NCBI GenBank assembly: GCA_034770075.1
Contig: JAVJAP010000141.1
Location: 558,001-622,000 of the forward strand
Length of the DNA: 64,000 nucleotides
Direction of reading: 5' to 3'
Origin: Aralia elata
Taxonomy: Eukaryota > Streptophyta > Magnoliopsida > Apiales > Araliaceae
The number at the start of each line of letters is the position of its first letter. Position 1 is the first letter of the stretch. The notes under the pieces are model-generated. The model was not told the DNA's origin. It worked only from the letters and a program-made list of their open reading frames with translations, and ran no database searches. The translations under genes and the position numbers were made by a program. This document shows positions 47,044-58,646 of this stretch, piece by piece.

Positions 47044-50000
47044 TTACTCAAATAACTGAGGGTAATTTGCTCTCATCTTCTCTTCGAGTTCCCACGTAGC
47101 TTCTTCCACCGTGTGGTTTCTCCAGAGTATTTTAACGGAATGAATGATTTTATTCCTTAGCCTCTATTCCTTCCTATCCAGTATTTGAACAGGAATCTCC
47201 TCGTATGATAAGTCCTTTTCGACTTGAATTGGTTCGTAGGAAATAACATGCTTGTAATCTGGCTTATACGGACGCAACACTGATACATGAAACACGTTGT
47301 GAATGTGCTCAAGTTCAGGAGGTAATGCTACCTCGTACGCCACTTCGCCTATTCTCCTTAAAATCTCGAACGGTCCTATGAACCTAGGGCTCAGCTTGCC
47401 CTTCTTCCCAAAACGGATCTTCCCTTTCCAGGGAGATACCTTCAGAAACACAAAGCTACCAACTTCAAAGTCTCGTTTCTGACGATGTAAGTCGGCATAC
47501 TTTTTCTGACGATCCTGGGCTGCTACTAACCGTTGTCTTATTACTTTAATGATTTCCACGGTTTGTTGTACCAATTCTGGTCCCAACAACCTCCGTTCAC
47601 CAACTTCATCCCAACACAACGGCGTTCGACACTTTCTTCCGTATAGCGCTTCGTACGGTGGCATACCAATACTAGCATGGTAACTATTATTATAGGCGAA
47701 CTCCACTAGTGGCAAGTGATCGTCCCAGCTACCACTTAAATCCATCACAACTGCCCGGAGCATATCTTCCAGAGTCTGAATTGTTCGCTCGCTCTGGCCA
47801 TCAGTCTGAGGGTGATACGCCGTACTCATTCTTAACTGTGTTCCCAGTCTCTCCTGCAGGCTTCTCCAAAAATTTGACGTGAAGCGCGGATCCCTGTCAG
47901 ACACAATAAATGCCGGCACTCCATGTCGTGATACTATTTCCTTCACGTAAAGTTTTGCCAGCTGTTCCAATTTGTACCTGATCTTGATTGGTAGAAAATG
48001 GGCAGACTTGGTCAAACGGTCTACGATTACCCAGATGGCGTCCAAACCCTTTTGAGTGGTTGGAAGTCCTACCACAAAATCCATTGTGATGTGCTCCCAC
48101 TTCCATTCAGGAATCTCCAAGGGTTGCAACAATCCGCTCGGCCGTTGGTGCTCTGCCTTGATCCTTTGACACGTTAGACATCGACTGACGAATTCTGCAA
48201 CTTCTCCTTTCAAATGCGGCCACCAATAATGTTGACGAAGATCTTGATACATCTTAGTGCTACCCGGATGTACCGAAAATCTCGTATTATGGGCCTCCTG
48301 TAAAATCTCTTCCCTTAAGTCTGGTACGTAGGGTATCCAGATCCTTTCCTCGAATCTTAGCAGCCCTGTACTGTCCATTTTGAACTTCAACGTTTTTCCC
48401 TCCAATAGTTGCTTCTTAATGCCAATGCATTCTTCATCAAATTCTTGGGCCTCCTTTATCTTATCCAGTAGAGTCGGACCTACTGTTATGGTACACAATT
48501 TTTCGTCCGTCTCCATCGGATACTTAACCTCCAGTTCCAAGCGTTCAAAGTCCCGTATCAATTCCTCCTGGACTGTCAGCTGCATCAATTTCACCTTGCC
48601 TTTTCTACTCAAGGCGTCAGCCACTACATTTGCTTTACCCGGATGGTACAGAATTTCACAGTCGTAGTCTTTGATCAATTCCAACCATCGGCGCTGCCTC
48701 ATGTTCAGCTCCTTTTGAGTGAAGATATATTTCAGACTTTTGTGATCTGTATATATCTCACACTTCTCCCCATATAGGTAGTGCCTCCAAATCTTCAAGG
48801 CGAAAACTACCGCTGCTAACTCCAAGTCATGAGTCGGGTAGCCCTTCTCATAGTCTTTCAATTGACGTGATGCGTACGCCACGACTTTGCCGTGTTGCAT
48901 CAGTACACAGCCAAGACCTTTGTGTGACGCATCGCTATACACTACGAAACCCCCAGTGTTGTCTAGTAAGGTCAACACTGGTGCTTGGCTAAGCCTCTTC
49001 TTCAACTCCATGAAACTTTCCTCACATTTCTCCGACCAAACGAACTTAACTGTTTTCCTGGTGAGATTGGTCAATGGCGATGCTATCTTTGAAAAATCCT
49101 GGATGAATCTCCGATAGTATCCTGCTAATCCCAAGAAACTCCGGATCTCTGTGGGTGTTTTTGGTTGTTCCCAGTTAATAACTGCTTCTACCTTGGCTAG
49201 GTCCACCGAAACACCATTCTTGTCGATGACATGACCCAGAAACTGTACCCTCAGCTGATGATAGCCTGTTCTTAAGTCGATTTTTGAAAAGTATTTCGCT
49301 CCCTTAAGTTGATCAAATAGATCATCAATTCTAGGAAGCGGATACCTATTCTTAATCGTAACTTTGTTCAACTCTCGGTAGTCGATACAAAGTCGCATAG
49401 AACCATCTTTCTTCTTTACAAACAGAACTGGCGCTCCCCATGGGGACACGCTTGGTCTGATGTAACCTTTATCTAACAGTTCCTGCAGTTGCACCATCAA
49501 CTCTTTCATTTCTACCGGTGCCATTCGATACGGCGGCTTCGATATTGGTGCGGTTCCCGGTGCCAAATCGATAACGAACTCGGTTTCCCTGTCCGGCGGC
49601 AGTCCCGGAAGTTCATCGGGGAAGACATCAGCGAAATCCCTCACGATTGGTATTTGACCCATTTCATCCCCGACCTGACGAGTATCGACCACATGGGCCA
49701 AATAACACTCGCAACCTTTCTTTAGTAATCTCCTTGTTTGCATCATAGTAAGACAACAAGATGGTTTTGGTGACTTGCTGCCATAGAATACCACCTTCGA
49801 CTTATTAGAAGTCTTTAGGTGTACACATTTCTTCTTACAATCAATGACTGCTCCGTGAATTGATAGCCAATCCATTCCCAGGATCACGTCAAACTCTCCC
49901 AGTCGAATTGGTATCAAATCTACATTGAGCTTAAATCCTCGCAATTCAGCACAACAATTCCTATGAATGCATTCTACGGGGATAATTTCCTTGTTTGCTA

Positions 50001-51294
50001 CTTCTATGTTCATAGGGTGTTCTAACTTTTCACAAGGTACATTTAATTGACTAGCAAATTCTTCGAAAACAAAAGAGCAAGTAGCACCCGAATCAAATAG
50101 CACATATGCATTTATATCATTGATTGGGATGATACCTGACACCACGTCTTTGGATTCCATGGCATCCTGCACAGTCATGTTGAACGTGTGGGCTGTTGGT
50201 CTGTTGGCTTGACTGGCTGGTGGCCCGTAGTTCAACCAGTTGCTGTTTCCACTGTTGTTGTTGTTTCGGTTGCCACTCCCAGCGTCGCCCTTCCTCTTCG
50301 GGCAATCCTTGATTTGGTGGTTTGGTGCTCCACATGAAAAACATCCTCCCTTTGGCTTATTCTGACATTGGGGTGCCATGTGCCCCGGTTGTCCACACTG
50401 GTAGCAAACACTCTTTCCCTTCATGCACTCTCCCGTGTGGTTCTTGCCACAACTACTGCACCTACCTGGCTTCTTCACCTCCCCTCCTGATTTGTTTCCC
50501 CCAGAGGACTGACTCTCGACCCATTTCCGTTTGTTGGGATTACTGCCCCCGCTGCTTCCTGCCTTCGGGCCCTCATGTCCCTTCTTCTTCTCTTGATTGT
50601 ATTTTGCCAGGGCCTCACTGCCACCTTCTGCAATGATCGCCCTCTCCAACAATTCTGCAAATGTCTTGATTTTCAATACCGCAACAGAACGGTATAACCA
50701 TGGTTTCAACCCTTGTTCAAACCTACGAGCTTTTCTTTCCTCTGTGCTGACTTGGTGAGCTGCAAACCGTGCCAACTCATTAAACTTAGCCGCATACTCA
50801 GCCACAGACATATTTCCTTGTTTTAGTTCCAGGAACTTGATCTCCATCTCTTGCTTCATGCTCTCCGGAAAGTAATTCTCCAAGAACATCTCCTTAAAGC
50901 GTTCCTATGCGACAATGCCTCCTTTCACTCGGCCCCTATTGGCCTTCCACCAGTAGTTCGCCTCGCCCTTTAACATGAAGGTAGCAAAACTTGTTTTCTG
51001 TTCCTCTGCCACCCGTGCTACCTCGAATACCTTTTCTATCTCCTCAATCCAGGTCTGCGCTTCGATTGGGTTAAGAGTTCCCTTGAACTCGGGTGGTCCA
51101 ACCAATTTGAAGTCTTTAAAATTTGCTAGATGATGCACTGGCTCGGCTGCTGCTTGGGTCCCTACAGGTGGCGGCCTTGATTGCATGGCTTCTGCCAGCA
51201 TTTCGGCGAACATCCTCATTGGGTTGGATTGGTTCCCAACCTCACTTTCTGATTCTTCAACCTGTCGGTTTCGTGGTCGTCCTCTTGGCGGCAT
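47044..51294 (-). pseudogene. Nearly continuous Tekay-like gag-pol with chromodomain, RT core deleted
   Basis: ATG at 51294 (MPPRGRPRNRQ) opens one frame to TAA at 47044, about 1417 codons, with only two stops: TAG at 50905-50907 where the sister copy has Trp, and TAG at 47164-47166 at the chromodomain entry. Order: capsid; three zinc knuckles (near 50450-50290; CYQCGQPGHMAPQC); protease (LFDSGATC, near 50090); RT; RNase H (near 48960-48620; YSDASHKGLGC, YTDHKSLKYIF, VVADALSRK); integrase (near 48330-47600; HH-CC, MDFVVGLP, VSDRDPRF, TDGQSERT); GPF box; chromodomain (47160-47044; ending in EEATWELEE). RT jumps from GYHQLRV straight to QFLGHV near 49246, losing about 96 codons including the FxDD box. 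It cannot support reverse transcription. Confidence 0.95.
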
Positions 51295-51639
51295 GTTTGG
51301 ATAAGGAAAATCCGCTGACTTTTACCTATAGTTTTATATTTTACACAATATGTCATTAAAATAAGAAATCAAAGGTAAAATATCTAGCAACACATTTGAT
51401 TTAAGTGAAACATCTGCATTTATATTCATATACCACTGTTTTGTTACAAGACTAAACCTGTGGCATACTTCTATAAATGTGCCACTGTGTGCCTATCCAT
51501 CAATAACCTTTCCCCCAAGACAAAAGTGGGGAATCCTAACCTTCCATCCCTCAAAACACAAAAGTTGGGGTTTAACTACTACCCCAAGTCTAAATACAAT
51601 ATAAAGTTTCACAAATCAAACATGAATACGTCCCTAATA
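51295..51639 (-). other. Leader of the minus-strand element, truncated
   Basis: This is the non-coding 5' side of the gag-pol above, with degenerate modules CCCCAACTTTTGTG and CCCCACTTTTGTC (51500-51580) that also occur, diverged, before gag in the plus-strand element. The leader ORF and PBS expected further upstream are absent, because an LTR end in opposite orientation begins near 51640. Confidence 0.5.
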
Positions 51640-52043
51640 TAACAAAAGGTGGGACTGACTGAACTAATATATCTGAATGAGGGTATTTGAATGATATTGA
51701 GAGTTCTATAAGCTCTGGGGTTACACTTAATGAGCGCCGGTAAGGTGTCATCTTTACCGGAATGCGCCCCTCAGTTGTAAGGACAATCTTATCATTAATA
51801 CTGTGAATGTCAGATAGATAGGAACTATTGATATGAAAGAGATATCCATCAGATATAAATCTATGCATCCAACTGAGGGTATCCAAACACGGTTAACGTT
51901 CTGACGAGAACTATTATCTATTATGGGATACTGTGAACCTTGGATAGATAGAAGTTATATATTTTGGAATATTTATGGTTAATTAGATTAGACGTGAGCA
52001 CCAGATCTGCTACAGGGAGTGTAGAGAATTTGGGGGCATCACA
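51640..52043 (+). mobile_element. LTR 3' end (J) in plus orientation, E family
   Basis: This is an inverted match to 26696-27060: the block with GAGCGCCGGTAAGGTG, TGTGAACCTTGGATAGATAG and the end GGGGGCATCACA at 52043. The 5' part of the LTR is missing and no PBS follows. Confidence 0.75.
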
Positions 52044-52061
52044 GTGATGTCGCTGAAGTTC
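52044..52061. other. 18-base spacer between two LTR ends in inverted orientation
   Basis: Only GTGATGTCGCTGAAGTTC separates the end of LTR J (plus) from the end of LTR D (minus). The GGGGGCATCACAG / CTGTGATGCCCCC pair forms an inverted repeat around it. Confidence 0.7.
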
Positions 52062-54193
52062 TGTGATGCCCCCAAATTTTGACGTCACTGTCTCGAATCT
52101 GGTTCGTCACGTACTAACTCAAATAACAACATAAACTAATATAGCAGAAATGACAGAATAAATTACATTGATTTAATATAATTATTCTCGTCCCAAGGTC
52201 TCACAACCGTTACTACAATACTCTCCAAGAGTCTTGACTCAAACTGAAACGTAGTACTAATACATAATCCATGCCTAAGCTTATTACATAACCGAATTAG
52301 AAACTTAAAGTAACATAGTAAATAATCTTCTTCTTAAGGAAGAACAAAGCTACTCTGTAGTTTTGCCCTTTCCCTTATCCTTGCCTGAAGGTTCACCTTG
52401 TTCTGCCTTAACTGAAAAGTTTGAAGAAAGCAAGAATGAGCAACAAATTTGCTCAGCAAGTATATACAATGGGGGTGAGCAATATAAAGTCCAAATTGCA
52501 AGGGTATGACAGTAAAGGATAGTTCAGGGATAATAAGAAGAATCAATTGTTATACATAAAAGTCGCTATGGACCGAAGAGTATCAATAGGATTCTTGCAT
52601 CTAATCATTTCAAGTCCAAGAATATGAACACTGAGTAGTCACTAATGGACTAAGAACTCCTGCTAGAATAAACAGTTATTACACTAAAAATCCAATAAAA
52701 ATGAGTACACATGTGATCAGCTTATAGTACTCCAGGTTATGCATAACTGTCATATGCTTATAAGTGCGCACGTCGGTTCCCCGACAATATATAATTTCCC
52801 CTTTTTATGAGGGTTGTTCATCTCAGTAGATAAGAGTCCTCACCAAGACAATTGGTTTGGAATAGCTTTCTAACACATGTATAATAGTCTAACCGAAACA
52901 ATGGTTTAGACAACTTTTATAATCATATTCAATGATTTAATGAATACGAGATCTCGTAACGAGGTTTAAGGGATATTAATCTTAAACCAATCCTTAGAAT
53001 ATGAATGACAGTTTATAAAGCATAAGAGTCATTGTCACATACTTGTATGATACATGAATATACAAGTTTACATGCTTGCTCAATAAAGAGAAAGGGTTCG
53101 AGTACTTGCATAATATACCACATCCTGCTCGAATGTAAATTGAGTAGGGTTAAAGGAAACTTGCCTTTAGCGTAGTCTACGAATTTAAAGCTTAATGACA
53201 CGTTGCAAATCCTATTGCATAATAGTTATATATAAAAGAATTCCATTAGACATACAAGTTCATAATTCAAATAATTTCACATTATGATTCTAAACATATA
53301 CACACAAGTATAACACATTTTTAGTCCCATCTTAGATGGTAATCCTGACCATATTCCAACATATTGCATTGTTTGGAATCGTTATTGATCTCGCTTTCAA
53401 ATGCACATAGAAAACTCGCAAACACTTTTAAATCTTGGTTCTATATAGTCTTATCATGGTCACATAATAGAAGTCTTATTCTAATCATGTACTAAGGCCT
53501 AATGTACACATACTTCATTTTCAGAGTAGCAACAAAATAGTCAGAATGCACTGCAGGACTGCGCGGTCGCGCTGGAACATAACTAGGGAATGGCGCGGCC
53601 GCGCTACTCCCTGTTAGTTCCAGAGCTGGCTTGCTCCTGCATGGTCTCAGCTTAACTTTTATCATACAATGCTATTGATACTCCACACACATACACGTCA
53701 GAAGGTATACTTCAGTTGAATATCTAGAATGCTTTTCCTAATCCATTTCCAAACATTTCATTTTATTTGAACTTCGTAAAGTAACATGCTTAACAAGTGT
53801 ATTTTCTAAAGGCGAGTCATGATGATTAATATACCACTCGATGTTACTAGGCAAATCATAATATCCATGCTCGTACATATATTACGTTCACACGGTTAGC
53901 GTAGTTCATCGCTTGAAAACTTGTTTTAAAGCATACTTGCAAATATGAGAACATGCTTAATCACATCGGTGAGCATAATGATCATGTCTAGGGGCATATG
54001 AAGTCCTATTATACATGCTTGTAACCTCAGAACATCAAATATACAAAGTTTGTTAAGATTCATTTCCAATACTTCAAACTTTCCTTTAGAAAGTCGTTAG
54101 AACCAAGCTAACACAACTCATATCATGCAAGAGGGCTTTGGATGACATGTGATACTCATTTACATACTTATATAAGTTAATACGTATGCTCAT
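52062..54193 (-). mobile_element. Tekay-like LTR (D), interrupted by the Tat/Ogre element
   Basis: The minus strand ends GGGGGCATCACAG at 52062. It has the family layout: stem-loop, intron candidate, then about 1 kb more including two GC motifs (GCGCGGTCGCGCTGG and GCGCGGCCGCGCTA, 53560-53610). At 54193 it is cut by TGTAGACACCC of the next element. The start of this LTR is outside or lost. Confidence 0.7.
52412..53164 (-). other. Candidate GC-AG intron in LTR D with stem-loop and mini-exon
   Basis: The donor is TAAAG|GCAAGT (exon ends 53165) and the acceptor ACTTTTCAG (ends 52412), length 753. The stem TGAGCAA/TTGCTCA (52437-52443, 52449-52455) has a 5-base loop; the branch point CTCAT is 25 nt from the acceptor. 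The segment 52350-52411 ends in GEPSGKDKGKGKTTE and a stop. The upstream frame (SFKFVDYAK) is open for about 20 codons before the donor. Confidence 0.6.
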
Positions 54194-56116
54194 TGTAGAC
54201 ACCCAAATTTTGCACTTCGTATACTAACACTGACAAGAGGGCAAAATTGTCAATTGTCCCAGCCTACGAGAACGAAGGGTGGACATAAGTATGAACACTC
54301 AGAGCCACCGCAACGATATGCGATCAAAGCTGACACGACAACGATCAAAGCGGAATGATATGGCACGTTTCCCAGCGGTTTCTGGACTGCAAAATACAAG
54401 CCTTTCAGCTAAAACCAACGGTACGACACAAGAATCGAGGTGCGGTACAAAAATTGAGAAAATCAGCCCAGCCAGCCACGGATTGATCTGCGGCCAATGA
54501 TTAAAATAAACTGAAGTGCGCGGCGGGCGCGGAGGAACCGAGGCCAGCCGCAGATCAATCTGCGGCCAGCCGCAGATCCATCTGCGGCCAGCCGCAGATC
54601 CATCTGCGGCTGCCTCTAATCAGCCTTTATCAGCACATTCCTTCATTTGGCATACAGAGAGTGGAGAGGCGGAAGAAGAAAAAGAAAAAGAATCAGCAAG
54701 CTGCAGCAGCGAGAAAAGAGAGAAAAGAGAGAAGAAAAGTGAGGATTTGTATCCCTTTTGCTAGATTGTATCACAAATAGTTTCTACTATATTCAATATA
54801 CGAATTTATACGCATCGTGGTGTCATTCGCAAGGTGAAAAGACATTTTTTATAGCATTTTTTGTTATATCATTTCGGTAAACTTTTATCATTCGGGCTAT
54901 ATTAAATGTAGTTTTTTGTATATATAATTGAGAATACATGGATTAAGGACTATTAGTGAGGGTTCCAAAGGAACAAAATTCTTCCTAATGGCCCGATGAT
55001 ATCCATTTGTTGATTTTTAGCCCGTTAGGATAATGTGTTATGTGTAGTGTGTTTAAATTGCTATTTTAGGATATTGTGGTGTGTTAGGCGACTCAGTGTT
55101 GTTCATTGGTGTATTATCCATTTTATGGGTGTGTAGAGGTTTCGGATGTGAGCGTAGGAACGCGACCCCGTGGTCCAAATCCGATGATGGACAATTTTGA
55201 TGTATGTAATAATATCGATTATCCTTGATTGTAAATATGTAATCGTCGGGCCTTAAAACGATATCAAGTTGAAAATCGGGTTTAAGGCCCCGTAATAGTG
55301 AAATACGTGATTGTGGGCGTTTGGGGTTATTTTGATGGCTCACATGCCCATGAATAGCCCCAACGCATTTTAATGCTTGATTTGATTCACGACACACAAA
55401 ATTGATTTCAAAGCTAAATGGTGAAGATTTCCATAAAATCAATCAAATTAGGTTATTAGAACCACGAGGCTTAAAATTGGAAATGCTAATGAATGTCGAT
55501 TCCTGGTTAAACAAGAATGTTAAAGAAAGATCGTGTTCAAACATCACAAAAAATGGCTTCATGAAAATAAGTGACGTTTTATTAAACCATTGTGCATAGG
55601 GTTAAAGAGATCCTAGAAATTGCCGTCATTTCATTACGAAAGCAACGTATAGGTCTCGATTCCTATTTTTGATGAAGGTTAAAAACTCTTGTTTGCCTAA
55701 ACGACACCTAATGAAAAATCTCACAACTTTTTGACAATTAAAATCAAACCTTTCTCATAAAGAATAAAGCTTTCTCGTATAAGCCGTAGGACATTCTAAA
55801 GCACTCTCAAAACACGATTTCCCATAAAAAAAACCCCAAATGATTCTTTCATACAAACTCCCCACAACATTCACATAGGCACACACACGCGCACACATAC
55901 ACATTTTAAGAATTAAAAGGATAGGAAAAGCATCAAGATTACGGTAACCGTGTTTCACGGAAGTCGGGGGGTGCCTAACACCTTCCCCTCACTTAAGCAA
56001 GCCCCCGAACTCTATGAATATCGGTTTGCAGACCAATTAATTCGGAGTCATACATGAGCCAGCGATTTACAAAAATAAAACTCGGATGAGTTGGTACATC
56101 CATTTCAAATATACCA
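54194..56116 (+). mobile_element. 5' LTR of a Tat/Ogre-like element
   Basis: The LTR runs from TGTAGACACCCAAATTTTGCA to ATACCA (1923 bp). The start is typical for the Tat/Ogre clade. It includes three 22-bp direct repeats at 54544-54609, each with a CCGCAGAT/ATCTGCGG inverted repeat. Left flank CTCAT (54189-54193); the right flank is beyond the window. Frames inside the LTR show no domain. Confidence 0.8.
54544..54609 (+). repeat. Three 22-bp repeats, each palindromic
   Basis: Three head-to-tail copies share CCAGCCGCAGAT and end ATCTGCGG; the second and third are identical and the first has one base change. Each contains an 8-bp inverted repeat with a two-base centre. A decayed fourth copy lies near 54472-54496. 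Confidence 0.85.
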
Positions 56117-56118
56117 AC

Positions 56119-56130
56119 TGGCGACTCTGG
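56119..56130 (+). other. Primer binding site of the Tat/Ogre-like element
   Basis: TGGCGACTCTGG follows the LTR end by two bases. The first part fits the acceptor end of a tRNA with ...AGAGTCGCCA; a tRNA-Arg PBS is reported for Ogre elements, but I cannot assign it firmly. A second similar motif, TAGCGACTCTGTTGGGGA, sits near 56274-56291. Confidence 0.55.
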
Positions 56131-57051
56131 TCAATTGGCTCATCATCAAAAAACGATCGTTCAAAACCCCGTCGACATTAGTGCCGACCTTTTCCAAAAA
56201 ATCATTTAATAAGAAGGCTAAAATTGGAAAGTGTAATAATCACCACAGAAGCGGTCCTCCTGACGTCACAGCTAGCGACTCTGTTGGGGACATTAGAGGG
56301 CTTAAGCCGCGTTCGAATCTTGATGCTGTCCTATACTTTAAAAATTCATGAATGTGTATGTGCGTGTGATATTTTGATCTATTTTACTTGTTGTTGTGTG
56401 AATGTGTGTTTTGTCCAATGAATGAATGATTGAATGGAATTGCTTTACTTTAAAGTAATCATTTGCATACGGTGAGGACGATGAATGTGAATGTATGTTG
56501 AGAGTGTACCTCCTCCTGAGGCGAACCTGTCGATTGCTTATTACTGGACTCGAAGGGGCTGCTCCCCGGAGATGGCTTAGGAAACGCACCACCCATATCC
56601 GCTCCAATCGAAAGGATTCAGACGAGTAGATTGCGAAGATTTGGGGACCTTCATGCCCAAAAGCCGCGAGAGTAACCTTAGGGTAGGTTAGCCTCAGATT
56701 AACCCAACGCAGGGAAAGTCTCTTCATGCCTTTCTACGTTTACGCGTATAAATGTCATAATCCTATTCAATTTTTTCCCTTGTTGTCAAAAGAAGGTACT
56801 AACCTCTATATTTTGCAGGGAATAGCTGGGAAGGCATAATAATTCGTGTCTAGCATTTATTATTGCAATAAGGGATTGCTAACATTTTGTTTTGCAGGGA
56901 AAGATTAAAAAACCAAAAACACAAAAGTTACAGCTTTAGCATGCATCCACATCTTTCATTTCCCAAGACTAAACTTCAAACTGTTTTCCCCTGTAGGATT
57001 GCTCCTCAAACGCGTTTGCAATCTAGGAGGGCCCAGGTTTCTACATCTGAA
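56131..57051 (+). other. Leader between PBS and gag
   Basis: About 920 bases with a second PBS-like motif and no convincing ORF; the 129-aa minus frame at 56338-56727 has no recognisable content. An in-frame upstream extension of gag to 56887 exists, but ATG 57052 gives the better start. Confidence 0.45.
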
Positions 57052-58646
57052 ATGGCTGATATTCCACCTCCTAATCCTGGTTCCATATCTCGGGAGGAAT
57101 TCGATGATTTTAAAAAGCAGATGTTGGAAATGGCCACGATGCTGAGGGAGCAGTTGCTACCTAAACAGGATCCGCCAAGCAAGGATCCGCCCAAGGATGA
57201 TCAACCCCAACCTAAGGGCGAGCCAGTCATCCCCAAAACCATTCTTACACCTAACAGGACAGTAATCACTATTACAGAGGAGGGAGACACTGATGATCTT
57301 CGAAAGAAAATGAAGCAGATGGAGGAAACTATCCAATCTCTGAAAGGCATAGGTTCCCTGGGCAGGGTGAATTATTCAGATCTGTGTGTCTTTCCAGGAA
57401 CCAAGTATCCGGAGAAGTTCAAGATCCCTGAATTTGAAAAATATAATGGGAAGGGAGACCCCTATACACACCTGAAGATATACATTGGGGAACTTGGGTC
57501 TTATGCAGAGGACGAAGGACTGAGGATGTAGTTATTCCAAAAGAGCCTAACGGGGGAAGCAAGAACTTGGTATGCCCGCCTTGACAATGCTCGGATCCAC
57601 AACTGGGAGGAGTTGGCCCATACTTTCTTGACACAATACAGCTTCCAAGCACAAATGGCCCCGACAGATATCAGATGACAAAGATCAAGAAGCAACCAAA
57701 GGAATCTTTTAGGGACTATGCCCAGCGGTGGAGGGGTATGGCTGCACAGGTGAATCCCCCAATGAGCGAGGCAGAGATGGTAATGACATTTGTGGATATT
57801 CAGGAGACGCCCTATTATGAGTGAGTGATAGCGGGGATTGGAAGACCTTTTGCCGAAATGATAAAGCATGGAGAAATGGTTGACATGGGGTTAAAGTCTG
57901 GCAAGATCCGGGACTTCACAGCTCTAGAGGCAGTTGCGGAGCAAATCCAGAGTGGAAACTATGGTAGTACTTCCCGCAGGACCCAAAAGAAAAGGGAGGA
58001 GGATGTTTCCCTCATCCTGCAGGGCTCATCTAGGAAGGTGGATAATAGCCCTCCAGTGCAAGTACAGAGAATCGTGCCATCCCGACCATCTAATTTCAAG
58101 CACCAAGGGACGGACAGACGAAGAAGATTTGAGGCCACAAAAGATCGGGTATTCACCCCGCTTGGGGATCCTCTCGAACAGATTTTGGCAGTCTTAATAG
58201 CACAGAGAAAGATAGTCGATTTGGCACCCCCGATTGACCCGAAAGGGAGAAGATTTGACCCGAATAAGAAGTGTGCCTACCATTCGGGTTCCCCTGGTCA
58301 TGATACTCAGGAATGCTGGACGCTGAAGCACAAGATTCAGAACATAATCGATAGCGGGGAGATCGTGGTGGAACAGCCAGAGTCACCAAATGTCAAAGTC
58401 AATCCCCTGCCTAAACATGATGGGGAAGGGGTCAATGTGGTGGAAGCCAGCGAAGCCGGGGGACCACCATGGCTGAATTATATAAAGAGAATCGATGAGA
58501 TGATTGGCATGACAAGTGATCAGGAGAATATACGAGGGACACCGATTAGGTTGGCGGGTCTGAGCAGGGGTATCACAGAGGAGCCTATCAGGTTAACGGC
58601 TTCGAAGCTTCTCACCATTGCAGCAAGACCACAAAATCCCCATTAG
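57052..58646 (+). pseudogene. Gag of the Tat/Ogre-like element, broken
   Basis: ATG 57052 (MADIPPPNPGSISREEFDDF) was chosen because the upstream codons look like leader. The protein has a Pro-rich linker, a coiled segment (DDLRKKMKQMEETIQSLKG), the capsid block (KFKIPEFEKYNGKGDPYTHL, EARTWYARLDN, FRDYAQRWRG) and a C-terminal CAYHSGSPGHDTQEC motif that may bind zinc. Lesions: TAG at 57529-57531 where the relative at 5470 has Gln, a one-base loss near 57660, and TGA near 57823 for Arg. After 58620 the reading frame shifts into the protease part. It matches the relic at 5089-6275. Confidence 0.9.

Noticed and set aside
56338..56727. 129-aa minus frame in the Tat/Ogre-like leader
   Set aside because: No domain, and no counterpart known in the family; probably a chance frame. 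The antisense ORF of Tat elements lies after pol, not here.
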